64,000 nucleotides of DNA from Flavobacterium piscis (GTDB lineage: Bacteria; Bacteroidota; Bacteroidia; Flavobacteriales; Flavobacteriaceae): assembly GCF_001686925.1 (NCBI RefSeq), contig NZ_LVEN01000002.1, forward strand, positions 124,001-188,000, given 5' to 3'. Below, in pieces: positions 51,025-59,837 of the stretch (position 1 is the stretch's first letter; each line of letters begins with the position of its first letter). Below the pieces are notes generated by a model that saw only the letters and a program-made list of their open reading frames with translations, made no database searches and was not told the origin of the DNA. The position numbers were made by a program, and so were the translations under genes.

Positions 51025-52953
51025 TTACTTTACGAATTTGATAATGGCCATTTCTAATGCTAAAAATAACAGTGCAAAGATAACAAACCATTTCCAAATT
51101 TGGCTGTCAGTTCGCTCAGTTTGTAATGTATTAAATATGGTCGAAATTGTATCGGCAGTTTTAAAATCAGAAACCACGTTGGTGTTCACCTGACTCAAAT
51201 CGCTTTCGGTTCTTTTGTAATTAAAACTCAGGTTTTCTATCCACTCTTTTTTGTCAAAAACACTGTAGTTTCCGGCTGTTTCCGGGAAATCGTTAAAGGT
51301 TAGTTTTACCTTATTATTTAATATTTGCTGAATAGGAATAAAAGAGTCTTCTGTTCCTTTTACTTCCAGAATAGCATCTTTGGTTAGTAATACATCTACA
51401 AAATAAGGCTGATTATTACCAATTGTCAAGGCATTAACTCCGGTTTTTTGATTGTTTTGCCCCATTTTATAAAACAACGGAACAATTAATGGTGATTGCT
51501 GAAAGTTTGAATTTGCTGCGTTTATTGGTGCAGAAAAAACAGTGATCCCAGAAACCGGATTCTGAATTGCGGTTACAAATACACTTTGATCTTCATACGA
51601 TAAAACGGCCGGATAAGGGCTGGAAACAGCAAATGAATTATTTGTTTTTGGATATTGAAAATTGGTGATTTTATTCTCGAAAACCCCGGAGAATAAAGGA
51701 TGATCAAAATTGATTTTGGTAATTAACTTAGTTTTGTTTTCCAGAGTATTGAACTGGATTTTTCCGAAATTACCAAGAAATGAATTAAGATTAGAAATTG
51801 ATGATTTTTCAGAAGGAATGACAACTAAGTTTCCGCCTTTAGATACAAATGCTTTTAAAGTAGTTTGTAAAGCCTGAGGAACTTCAACTAGCTCATTTAG
51901 AATTATCGTATTCTGTTTGTCTAAACTATTATAATCTAAATTGCTAATCGAATAATTGTTATAATTGAATTCTGAAGAAGTATAGATTCTCGATAAGAAA
52001 TTGCTTTTTTCGGGCTCGCCGATACTTATAACATTTGTCTTTTTATTTTTCGAAATGCTAAAATAAAGCTTGTTATCATAAGTAAGACCATTATCTTCAA
52101 TAGTTACGTATCCGTGAAAGGCTTCTTTTGGAATTGTGAAATTGACTTTCTTTTTCTTCGCATCAAACTTGATAATTGTTTTCGCAATGAGTTTATTTTG
52201 ATTGTACAATGCCATAGAAACAGGTTTGAAATCTTCTCCGTAAGCCGATAGATTTACGCTGATTTCATAGAAATTTTCTAAAGTCTGGTTGATGTAAACA
52301 CTGTCAATAGCGATGTTGTTTTTTTGTTCTGCCGTTGGAATTATAAAATAGGGTTTCTCTTCGGTATCAATGTTTTTCACATCTTTTTCAGCCAGACCAA
52401 CAGCATCTGTAATAATAACAATGTCTTTTTTATAAGCCGATTTATGTGCTTTTATCTTCGCCATAATCGACGGAAGTTCAAAAGGAGTGGCGCTGTATTT
52501 TAAGTTCTGTAAACTACTTTTGGATGATTTAATATCAGTGTTCCAATAATTTTCGGTATTGGTTAATAACGAAAACTGAGTCGCTTCGGGCGTGTTTTCT
52601 AATAATTCCTGAACAGCACGTTTTAATAATTCACCTTTTTTGCCTTTGGCTTGCATACTAAACGAATTGTCCAGAATAATATACATTTCGTTAGTTGCAT
52701 TTTTACTGTCTTGTGCTTCAAAAAAAGGTTGGGCAAAAGCTAAAATAATGCACGTAAGCAATAATAAACGAGTCGCTAATAACAGTCTTTTCTTGATTTT
52801 AGAACTTTTTCGGGTTTGAATCGAAAGCTCTTTTAAGAAACGTACATTAGTAAAATAAGAGATTTTAAAACGTCGCAATTGAAATAAATGAACCAAAATT
52901 GGCACAATCAATAAAAACAGAAAGTATAGAATTTCGGGATGTTTAAAATGCAT
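51025..52953 (-). CDS. BatA/VWA-type membrane protein
   Basis: 642 residues. The N-terminus MHFKHPEILYFLFLLIVPILVHLFQLRRFK and the second helix (about 56-78) are the BatA N-terminal aerotolerance domain. A von Willebrand factor A domain follows (about 90-220), with a MIDAS-like motif LDNSFSMQ (first residue of the D-x-S-x-S pattern) and TDAVG. A periplasmic beta-rich region and a final helix near 622-640 complete it. Stand-alone members are part of the flavobacterial set of VWA membrane proteins. Function in aerotolerance or envelope integrity is inferred. Possible minus-strand -7 element at 52995-53002 (TATTTTTG). Confidence 0.85.
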   Translation of the reverse strand: MHFKHPEILYFLFLLIVPILVHLFQLRRFKISYFTNVRFLKELSIQTRKSSKIKKRLLLATRLLLLTCIILAFAQPFFEAQDSKNATNEMYIILDNSFSMQAKGKKGELLKRAVQELLENTPEATQFSLLTNTENYWNTDIKSSKSSLQNLKYSATPFELPSIMAKIKAHKSAYKKDIVIITDAVGLAEKDVKNIDTEEKPYFIIPTAEQKNNIAIDSVYINQTLENFYEISVNLSAYGEDFKPVSMALYNQNKLIAKTIIKFDAKKKKVNFTIPKEAFHGYVTIEDNGLTYDNKLYFSISKNKKTNVISIGEPEKSNFLSRIYTSSEFNYNNYSISNLDYNSLDKQNTIILNELVEVPQALQTTLKAFVSKGGNLVVIPSEKSSISNLNSFLGNFGKIQFNTLENKTKLITKINFDHPLFSGVFENKITNFQYPKTNNSFAVSSPYPAVLSYEDQSVFVTAIQNPVSGITVFSAPINAANSNFQQSPLIVPLFYKMGQNNQKTGVNALTIGNNQPYFVDVLLTKDAILEVKGTEDSFIPIQQILNNKVKLTFNDFPETAGNYSVFDKKEWIENLSFNYKRTESDLSQVNTNVVSDFKTADTISTIFNTLQTERTDSQIWKWFVIFALLFLALEMAIIKFVK

Positions 52954-53238
52954 TCTGGCTTAGATTTATTTCACTACATTTTGTAGATACTGGTCAAAAA
53001 TACAAATTTTTCATCAAAACATATAGGTAATGGTATTTAAACCATGTAAGTAATATAGGAGATTATAAGTAAACTGTAATTACAGAAAAATTAAATGAAC
53101 TTATATTACTTATATGCTTTAAAAAAGTTAACAACGAGTTTGAATAATGTAACTTTTGTAATTTCTTTTGTAACAAAAAATGACTTTGCGAACGATATTA
53201 TTGAGTATTTTAGCCTATTCAAAAAACAAATAAAAACT

Positions 53239-54351
53239 ATGAAAAGATTATATATGTTTCTTTTTTCGGCTTTAGCATTCACAACTTCACAAGCTCAGAA
53301 TAAATTCAATTTATTGGTAGGAACTTATACCAATACTTGTGACAGTAAAGGAATTTACGTTTACGAATTTAATAGCGTTTCAGGAGAATTTAAATTAAAG
53401 AATTCTACAGAAAAAGTAGTGAGTCCGAGTTATTTATCTGTTGCTGCAAATAATAAATTTGTTTATGCAGTAAACGAAAACGGAAATCAAAGTGCAGTAA
53501 CAGCCTTAACGTATGATGCTCCAACGGGTAAACTTAAGGTATTGAATACAAATTCTTCATTGGGTGCAGATCCTTGCCATTTAATTAATGATGAAAAAAA
53601 TGTAATCGTTGCTAATTATTCTGGTGGAAGCATTGCTGTTTTTAAAAAGAATGCTGACGGAAGTATAACAGAAGGTCAGCAATTGATTCAGCATGAAGGA
53701 AAAGGACCAAATGTTGCACGTCAGGAAAAGGCACATGTGCATCAGGTTGTTTTTTCTCCGGATAAAAAGTTTGTTCTATCGAATGACCTTGGTCAGGATA
53801 AAGTTTTTATTTATAAATACAATCCGGGTGCGAGCCATGAAGTACTAACTTTAAAAGGATCTGTAGATGTAAAAAAAGGAAGTGGCCCAAGGCATTTGAC
53901 GTTTAGTAAAGACGGTAAATTTGTATATTTAGTTCAGGAATTAGATGCAACTCTTACTACTTTTAGTTATGATAAATCGGGAAGTTTGAAACGACTTGCC
54001 GAAACCAGTATATTGCCAAAAGGATTTACCGGAGGAACTGGTGCCGCAGCGATTAAAATTTCACCTGACGGAAAATTTCTTTATGTAACAGATCGTGTTG
54101 ATGCGAACTCAATTTCGGTTTATCAAATTCAAAAAGACGGGAATATTAAATTTGTAGAGCAGGAAAGTACTTTAGGAAAAGGCCCAAGGGATTTTGCTAT
54201 TGACCCAACCGGAAACTACCTTTTAGTTGGTCATCAATACACAAATGATATTATTATTTTTAAAAGAGATAAAATCACAGGAAAACTTACCAATACCGGA
54301 AAAAAAATAGAATTGTGTTCGCCGGTGGGATTGGTTTTTACTAAGATTTAA
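53239..54351 (+). CDS. Exported lactonase-family beta-propeller (6-phosphogluconolactonase type)
   Basis: 370 residues from the ATG at 53239; the reading frame is open to 53095 but the signal peptide MKRLYMFLFSALAFTTSQAQ begins only at 53239, so the longer start is rejected. The seven-bladed propeller shows repeated blades with PSYLSVAANNKFVYAVNENG, HLINDEKNVIVANYSGGS, GSGPRHLTFSKDGKFVYLV and GKGPRDFAIDPTGNYLLVGHQ, as in YbhE/Pgl. Because it is exported, a cytosolic pentose-phosphate role is unlikely; periplasmic lactone hydrolysis is plausible. Monocistronic, with a strong terminator. Confidence 0.85.
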   Translation: MKRLYMFLFSALAFTTSQAQNKFNLLVGTYTNTCDSKGIYVYEFNSVSGEFKLKNSTEKVVSPSYLSVAANNKFVYAVNENGNQSAVTALTYDAPTGKLKVLNTNSSLGADPCHLINDEKNVIVANYSGGSIAVFKKNADGSITEGQQLIQHEGKGPNVARQEKAHVHQVVFSPDKKFVLSNDLGQDKVFIYKYNPGASHEVLTLKGSVDVKKGSGPRHLTFSKDGKFVYLVQELDATLTTFSYDKSGSLKRLAETSILPKGFTGGTGAAAIKISPDGKFLYVTDRVDANSISVYQIQKDGNIKFVEQESTLGKGPRDFAIDPTGNYLLVGHQYTNDIIIFKRDKITGKLTNTGKKIELCSPVGLVFTKI

Positions 54352-54356
54352 TTTGA

Positions 54357-54500
54357 AAGGTTCTAAGATTCTAAGTTGCTAAGGTTCTGAGTTTTTTGCC
54401 AGATCCTGCAATAAAAAAATGGCTTAAAGATTGTTTTAATCTTTAAGCCATTTTTTATATTTTCCACTTTATATCTTAGTCACTCAGAACCTTAGAACCT
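54357..54500. terminator. Strong terminator nested in CTTAG repeats
   Basis: A perfect 19-bp stem AAAAAATGGCTTAAAGATT with a 5-nt loop (54414-54456). It is flanked by inverted copies of CTAAGGTTCTGAGT (54379-54392) and its complement (54482-54495), so the whole spacer can form a larger cruciform. Further CTAAGATTCTAAGT units lie at 54362-54377. Confidence 0.8.
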
Positions 54501-54508
54501 AAAAAAAA

Positions 54509-55867
54509 TTATTTGTTCTTATCTTTTCTTTTCTTGTCTCTAGTTTTCAACATGTTTCTGTTCACAGATCCGTGCGTTTTCTTTTTGGTTTTAGAAGGCC
54601 CTCCAAGATTTACTTTTTTATTCTTTTTATCTTTTTCATGAAAAGCACCGTCCCCTTTTAGGGTTTGTTTTTTCATTAAAAACTTAATAGGCTGTTTGTC
54701 TTTTTCAGGTTCGATTAGTTTTGATGAAACTTCCACTTCTTCAGGAAAATCAGCGATTGCCAATTCCTGATTCATCAATACTTCAACCTCAACTTTAAAT
54801 TCTTCTTCGCGGGGAGTTATAAAACTAATCGCAGTTCCCGTTGCATCTGCACGACCTGTACGACCAATTCTGTGCATGTACAATTCAGGAAATTCGGGAA
54901 GTTCGAAGTTAATAACGTGAGAGATATTAGAAATGTCTAAACCTCTCGCCATGATATCTGTAGTGATCAGTCCACGAAGATTTCCTTCCTGGAATTCGGC
55001 CATAGTACTCAAACGATAATTCTGAGATTTATTCGAGTGAATTACACCAAACTGACCTTCAAAATCTTCTTCGATTCTAGTATGCAGCATATCCGAAATC
55101 TTTTTATTATTCACAAAAACCAAAACACGTTCCATGCTTTCGTTTGTTTCTAATAAATGTTTTAACAGATTTACTTTTGTATTAAAGTTAGGTACATTAT
55201 ACGTAACCTGAGTAATGTTTTCAAGCGGAGTTCCTGAAGCAGCCAGTGTAACTTCTTCCGGAAAATCAAAAAAGTCATTCAAAACAGCATCTACTTCATC
55301 GGTCATGGTAGCTGAGAAAAGAATGTTTTGACGTTTGGTTTTCATCATTGCCAAAAGCGCTGTCAATTGCGTACGGAAACCAAGATTCAGCATTTCATCA
55401 AACTCGTCAATAACTAATTTTTGAGTTTCATCAAAACGCACAACAGCATCCAAAGCTAAATCCATCATTCTACCTGGCGTTCCAACTAAAATATCTACAC
55501 CTTCGTAAACCGCTTTTTTTTGTGTATTGATATTTACGCCACCAAAAATACCAAGTGTACTAACCGACATGTATTTGGTTAGTTTCTCGATTTCATCTAC
55601 AACCTGAACTACTAATTCACGAGTTGGAACCAGAATTACAATTTTCGGCGTATTGGTTGGGGTAAATTTGTATAGTTTTAAAAGTGGCAATAAATAAGCA
55701 AATGTTTTACCGGTACCGGTTTGTGCAATTCCCATCATATCTCGGCCAGACATAATCACGGCAAAGGATTTTTCCTGAATAGGAGTAGGCGTAACAAAGC
55801 CTAATTCGTCGATTGCTTTTTGTACTGATTTTGGAAGATTGAATTTTTCGAAAGTGCTCATTTGCAT
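54509..55867 (-). CDS. DEAD-box-family RNA helicase with a DEFD motif II
   Basis: 452 residues (a second ATG at 55861 gives MSTFEKFNLP). Q motif FVTPTPIQ, motif I AQTGTGKT, motif Ib TPGR, motif III SAT, motif V/VI DIMARGLDI and HRIGRTGR are present. Motif II reads IDEFDEML (residues 154-157, DEFD) rather than DEAD. The C-terminal tail (about 380-452) is rich in Lys, Arg and Glu, as in RhlE/DeaD proteins that bind RNA. A role in ribosome or mRNA remodelling is likely; no neighbour gives a target. Confidence 0.92.
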   Translation of the reverse strand: MQMSTFEKFNLPKSVQKAIDELGFVTPTPIQEKSFAVIMSGRDMMGIAQTGTGKTFAYLLPLLKLYKFTPTNTPKIVILVPTRELVVQVVDEIEKLTKYMSVSTLGIFGGVNINTQKKAVYEGVDILVGTPGRMMDLALDAVVRFDETQKLVIDEFDEMLNLGFRTQLTALLAMMKTKRQNILFSATMTDEVDAVLNDFFDFPEEVTLAASGTPLENITQVTYNVPNFNTKVNLLKHLLETNESMERVLVFVNNKKISDMLHTRIEEDFEGQFGVIHSNKSQNYRLSTMAEFQEGNLRGLITTDIMARGLDISNISHVINFELPEFPELYMHRIGRTGRADATGTAISFITPREEEFKVEVEVLMNQELAIADFPEEVEVSSKLIEPEKDKQPIKFLMKKQTLKGDGAFHEKDKKNKKVNLGGPSKTKKKTHGSVNRNMLKTRDKKRKDKNK

Positions 55868-55878
55868 TAAATTTTGTG

Positions 55879-55886
55879 CAAATATA
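55879..55886 (-). promoter_or_regulatory. -7 promoter element of the helicase gene
   Basis: TATATTTG on the minus strand, 12 nt upstream of the ATG at 55867. The short distance favours the second ATG (55861) slightly. No -33 TTG seen. AGCTATAAATAGCT dyad adjoins it. Confidence 0.4.
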
Positions 55887-55970
55887 GCTATAAATAGCTG
55901 AAAATTGGTACTTCTTAGAAATTACGATAGTTTGGGGTATTCGTATTTCTTAAAAATAGAGTTTAAATTG

Positions 55971-56339
55971 CTATAAAAATCGTTTTATTCGCAATAAAAG
56001 TTCGTTTGGATTAAAGGGTTTAGCAATAAAATCATCTACTCCCAATTCAAAAGCTTCTTCGACAGTATTTTCTTCTTCGCCAAGTGCCGAAAGTGCCACC
56101 ACGCGAATGGTTTTAAAATTTTGTTTGATATGGCTAATGATTTCCAGACCGGATTTTAAGGGCACAATAATGTTAGTAATCACTAAATCAGGCATAATGG
56201 TAGAAATTCGTTCCAGCGCATTGATACCGTCTTTGGCAATACTTATTTTATAACCTTCTCTTTTTAGAATAAATTTCAGAATTTCGATTGTCATTTCATC
56301 ATGATCTATGATCATAATTTTTTTGTCACTCGTGTTCAT
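55971..56339 (-). CDS. Stand-alone receiver domain with Asp-to-Asn substitution
   Basis: 122 residues, one CheY-like receiver. The metal pocket acidic residues are present (IDHDEM, residues 11-16), the conserved Ser84 and Lys107 (AKPFNP) are present, but the phospho-acceptor position is Asn56 in DLVITNIIVP instead of Asp. Codon AAC at 56172-56174 (minus strand) is plain. It therefore cannot be phosphorylated conventionally and would act as a pseudo-receiver. It is the last gene of the tight exopolysaccharide-like operon (10 nt after the DUF4838 gene). Confidence 0.9.
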   Translation of the reverse strand: MNTSDKKIMIIDHDEMTIEILKFILKREGYKISIAKDGINALERISTIMPDLVITNIIVPLKSGLEIISHIKQNFKTIRVVALSALGEEENTVEEAFELGVDDFIAKPFNPNELLLRIKRFL

Positions 56340-56349
56340 ATTTTGATTT

Positions 56350-58563
56350 TCATTTTTTATACAATTCTATTTCGTCCAGCATTACCATTGGTTTTTTGTT
56401 TTTGCGTTTTCTCCATAACGGTATTTCTGATTGGTTTTCTACAATGACTTTAATCCTGGCAAAACTACTAAAGCTTTGATCTGTAATTTCCCATGATTTT
56501 GTTGTAATTTCAAAGTCTTCTGTTAAATTGTCACAAATTTTTTCTTGCAGAAGATTCCATTTTTGGTCTTTGAAACCATAAACCTTTATTTTTTTTGGCA
56601 TAAAAATCCAATGTCGCTGATCGTTCAGGAAATTGAGTTTTAACATATTGAAATTGAGCTTTTTTGTTTCGATTTCAATTTCAGGATTATTTTCGTACCA
56701 ACCCATCCAGTTAATGTTAAAATCTCTATAACCTCTGTTTCCATCAACTAAACCATAACTTCCTTTGCCTTTAAATTCATTTGAAGGTTGGGTTATAAAA
56801 TTTACCTTTAAATCTTCTCCTAAGTGTGTGGTAGTATTTTTGCAAATTTCCAGCCATTCCTTGTAATAATTGTCGGGAGAAAGTCCGCCTTCGCTGAGTT
56901 CGTAAATACCAAACTGATTGCAGGCCCTGGCAAATTTAAGTACTCTTTCTGTTAAACCTTCTTTTACCTCTTTTTCTCCTTTAGAATTTACGATAAACAT
57001 TCCGTGCTGGTTTTTTCCGTAAAATTTTGCCTGTTCAAAATAAACATATTCTAAAGCCAGACGTAGTTTTTGAATACGTGAATGTAAAACCGAATCATTT
57101 TCGACAGCTGCAGAAGCTTGCTCTAATAATTGATCGTACTGATCTATTGCTTGAGGTGTCAGAAAAGTATTTCGGGCCTCTACAGGACTGGAATAAATAT
57201 CCAGATAAGCATTGCTTTTCCTTTGATTCGTTTCCAGAAGATTCAAATATTTGCTGACAAAAGGTGCAGCTTTTCCATAAAAGCCTCTTAAAAAATCAGC
57301 AGTTGTCGCTTCGAGATCAATATCAGTATTCCACATTAATTTAGCCAGAAGGTATTGTCGTAATTCTGAGAAATCTCCCGGAATATCAGAGTAACCCTGA
57401 GCGAATATTCCTTTTACTTTATTCTTTTTAAAGAGTTTATAATTACCCTGAAAAGATTCGAAATTAGGAAAAGGAGACATGTAATTCGAAAATTGAACCG
57501 TATAATCCCATAAAAATAAATGAGGAGAAGTAGTACTCCAGTTTTCTAATATTTTTACAAACGAAGCAGCGTTTTCTGCAGTAATTGGTTTTGCGCGATT
57601 CAATTCAATCGGACAAAGAATGGTGTGAATGTTAGGTTCTATTTTTAAATTTACAGGAGGTTTGAAAGTATGAAGATAGGCAAGGGTTGTAATTTTTGTT
57701 TTAGGAAAATGCGCTGCGATTTTATTTAGGAAATAATAAAAAGAACCTTGAGGTCCGCCGTATTTTTTGTTCAACGCTTTACATTCTGCACATTCACAAT
57801 ACACAACATCATCATTTTGACTCACCGAATAAAATTGAGCATTTGGTTTTTCTTCAATAATCCTGGTCATTTTTTTTTGTACCAAATCTACAACTGTATC
57901 ATTGCTCATACATAATGATTCAGTATTTCGTTTGCCTTCGTATAAAGCAAAAAGTTTGGGATTGGTTTTAAAGAACTCTTTCGCAGGAACCAAAACACTA
58001 AAAGAATGTCCCCAAATGCCAAAATCATCAACCTGCCAGTCGAGTTTATGCCAGTCTCTAAAATCTTCATCATAACAATCGGGATATAAAAGCGCGCGAT
58101 AATCAAATGAAGGCTGATGTACTTTTTGAATATTCTTGACAAAAGTAAGTTGTGTTACTTTTGGAATATAGTTTTCTGTGGAGGTAAATTTTCTAAACTC
58201 CCATATTTCTAATAAAGTATAAACGGCATAACGCAGGTATTTTTGGTTTGAAGCGATCAAATAGATTGATTTTGAATCGCTTTTGATGATAAATTCATTC
58301 GGTTTTAGTTTTTCATTTTCTGATATCGATAGGATTATTTCTGAGGCATTAGTTTCTTTCTTGCTATCGGCTGCAATTTCAAAAGGTTTTGCGAAAGATT
58401 TATCCAAATATATTTTTAAAATTTTTGCCGCTTGCTGAGCGTTTTCAGAAGCAGTAATAATTTTGTTTTTATCAGTAATTATAATTTCAGATTGTGCCAT
58501 CATATTAAAACTAAAAATGGAAAAAAATAAAAGTTGAAAACATCTATATTGCTTTTTTCTCAT
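56350..58563 (-). CDS. DUF4838 protein, glycoside hydrolase-like
   Basis: 737 residues with a signal peptide (about 1-24, ending NMMAQ). An N-terminal alpha-glucuronidase-like domain (about 25-140, EIIITDKNKIITASENAQQA) precedes the DUF4838 core (about 145-520; SVSQNDDVVYCECAECK and LWDYTVQFSNY). A C-terminal discoidin-like beta-sandwich (about 590-737, GKGSYGLVDGNRGYRDFN) may bind carbohydrate. The family is glycosidase-like but its activity is not known to me. In this operon it could trim or degrade the exported polymer. It starts 5 nt after the YaiO gene stop. Confidence 0.85.
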   Translation of the reverse strand: MRKKQYRCFQLLFFSIFSFNMMAQSEIIITDKNKIITASENAQQAAKILKIYLDKSFAKPFEIAADSKKETNASEIILSISENEKLKPNEFIIKSDSKSIYLIASNQKYLRYAVYTLLEIWEFRKFTSTENYIPKVTQLTFVKNIQKVHQPSFDYRALLYPDCYDEDFRDWHKLDWQVDDFGIWGHSFSVLVPAKEFFKTNPKLFALYEGKRNTESLCMSNDTVVDLVQKKMTRIIEEKPNAQFYSVSQNDDVVYCECAECKALNKKYGGPQGSFYYFLNKIAAHFPKTKITTLAYLHTFKPPVNLKIEPNIHTILCPIELNRAKPITAENAASFVKILENWSTTSPHLFLWDYTVQFSNYMSPFPNFESFQGNYKLFKKNKVKGIFAQGYSDIPGDFSELRQYLLAKLMWNTDIDLEATTADFLRGFYGKAAPFVSKYLNLLETNQRKSNAYLDIYSSPVEARNTFLTPQAIDQYDQLLEQASAAVENDSVLHSRIQKLRLALEYVYFEQAKFYGKNQHGMFIVNSKGEKEVKEGLTERVLKFARACNQFGIYELSEGGLSPDNYYKEWLEICKNTTTHLGEDLKVNFITQPSNEFKGKGSYGLVDGNRGYRDFNINWMGWYENNPEIEIETKKLNFNMLKLNFLNDQRHWIFMPKKIKVYGFKDQKWNLLQEKICDNLTEDFEITTKSWEITDQSFSSFARIKVIVENQSEIPLWRKRKNKKPMVMLDEIELYKK

Positions 58564-58568
58564 GAGAT

Positions 58569-59831
58569 TTAAAATTTGTATTGCATTAAAAAAGCAAAAT
58601 CCAGTTCAGCCTGAAATTTATTTTTTGTGTATTCCTGTTCATTATCCGTAATCAGAAAACCAACAACATAATGATTGTTTATTAATCTAAAGTAACCTGC
58701 ACTAAGTCTGTACGATAGTAAAGATATTCTGGTATTGTATTCTGCCGCTCGTGTGCGGTCATCAGGCGAAGTTCCGTAACCCGCTATCAGCGTAACGTAA
58801 TCAAATTTTGTTTTATAATAATAACGAGATGTTACTATAAATGACGGATTGTCTTTTTGAATATAAGATCTTAAATTAACCCAATAAGAACCAAAATATT
58901 TTCCAAGTCCTACATTAATTGTTTTTAGATTACTGTTGTCCTGCATGGCAATATAACGAACGCCCAAATCAGCTTCCCAGCCTTTTTTAAAATTATGAAA
59001 ATAAGAGTATCCTAATCGCCATTGCGGAAAAGCACTGTCTTTGCTATAGGCGACATCAAGATAAGAATAATTATTTTTTCGGGCATACAAATACGATTCA
59101 ACTTCAAACTGAAGTCCGCTGGCCTGAACCAAATGAGATGAAAGTCTTTTGGCGTAACTCACCCTCCCAATTACACTTCCCCAGGTGCGTTGCCGCATAT
59201 AATCAGCGCTGGCCAAATGCCACGGACCAACTCCTTCACGATCGATTGTGGTGATGTTGTAATAGGCTCCAATACGATCTATATTGGTTTTAGAATATAA
59301 AGCATAAAGGCGTTGCTCTATATCAGCGTCATTAGGAAATTTTGCGCGGATAGATTTAAGATATTTAGCCTCATTTTGAGTGTCGTTTTGTAATGAATAA
59401 ATTGCAATTCGCTTAAGTCTGAAGTTTCTGTTGTCGGGATATAATTCAATAGCTTTATGGGTTAAATCAAGCGCTTCATCATAATTCTGATCTTCTAAAT
59501 CTAAATTGATAAGGTAAAGAAAAGCATCTTCATATCTGGAGTTTTTATCAATGACGTAATTATAATAAAATCGGGCGCTGTCATTTACTTTTATTAAATC
59601 ATAATTTCTGCCCAAGGCCAAATAAAAATCGATATAAGCAGGCGCTAATTTTTTACCTAATAATCCTCTCTCAATATTGAGTTTGTAATTAGGACGCGTA
59701 CTTTTCATGTCATTAATTATCACAGTCAAAAGACTATCAGTGTCAATTTTTTGCGCGTGACTATTTTGGTTAGAAAATAAAAACACGCAAAAAAACAGTA
59801 CAATTTGTTGTAACGCTTTAAGGTTTTTCAT
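58569..59831 (-). CDS. YaiO-family outer-membrane protein with TPR region
   Basis: 420 residues from the ATG at 59831 (a TTG at 59837 is disfavoured). Signal peptide about 1-27 (ending SHAQK). TPR-like helices follow (about 45-185, AFLYLINLDLEDQNYDEALDLTHKAIELYPDNR), then a beta-barrel of the YaiO type (about 190-420, opening IGAYYNITTIDREGVGPWHLASADYMRQR and ending in Phe). In Escherichia coli yaiO lies next to a GT2 gene, as here. Such TPR+barrel proteins resemble secretins of synthase-dependent polysaccharides (AlgK/AlgE, PgaA). It starts 6 nt after the GT2 stop. Confidence 0.85.
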   Translation of the reverse strand: MKNLKALQQIVLFFCVFLFSNQNSHAQKIDTDSLLTVIINDMKSTRPNYKLNIERGLLGKKLAPAYIDFYLALGRNYDLIKVNDSARFYYNYVIDKNSRYEDAFLYLINLDLEDQNYDEALDLTHKAIELYPDNRNFRLKRIAIYSLQNDTQNEAKYLKSIRAKFPNDADIEQRLYALYSKTNIDRIGAYYNITTIDREGVGPWHLASADYMRQRTWGSVIGRVSYAKRLSSHLVQASGLQFEVESYLYARKNNYSYLDVAYSKDSAFPQWRLGYSYFHNFKKGWEADLGVRYIAMQDNSNLKTINVGLGKYFGSYWVNLRSYIQKDNPSFIVTSRYYYKTKFDYVTLIAGYGTSPDDRTRAAEYNTRISLLSYRLSAGYFRLINNHYVVGFLITDNEQEYTKNKFQAELDFAFLMQYKF

Positions 59832-59837
59832 TATCAA

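Noticed and set aside
53095..53238. Upstream extension of the lactonase gene
   Set aside because: The signal peptide MKRLYMFLFSALAFTTSQAQ begins at 53239; the extension has no homology-like pattern and would hide the signal.
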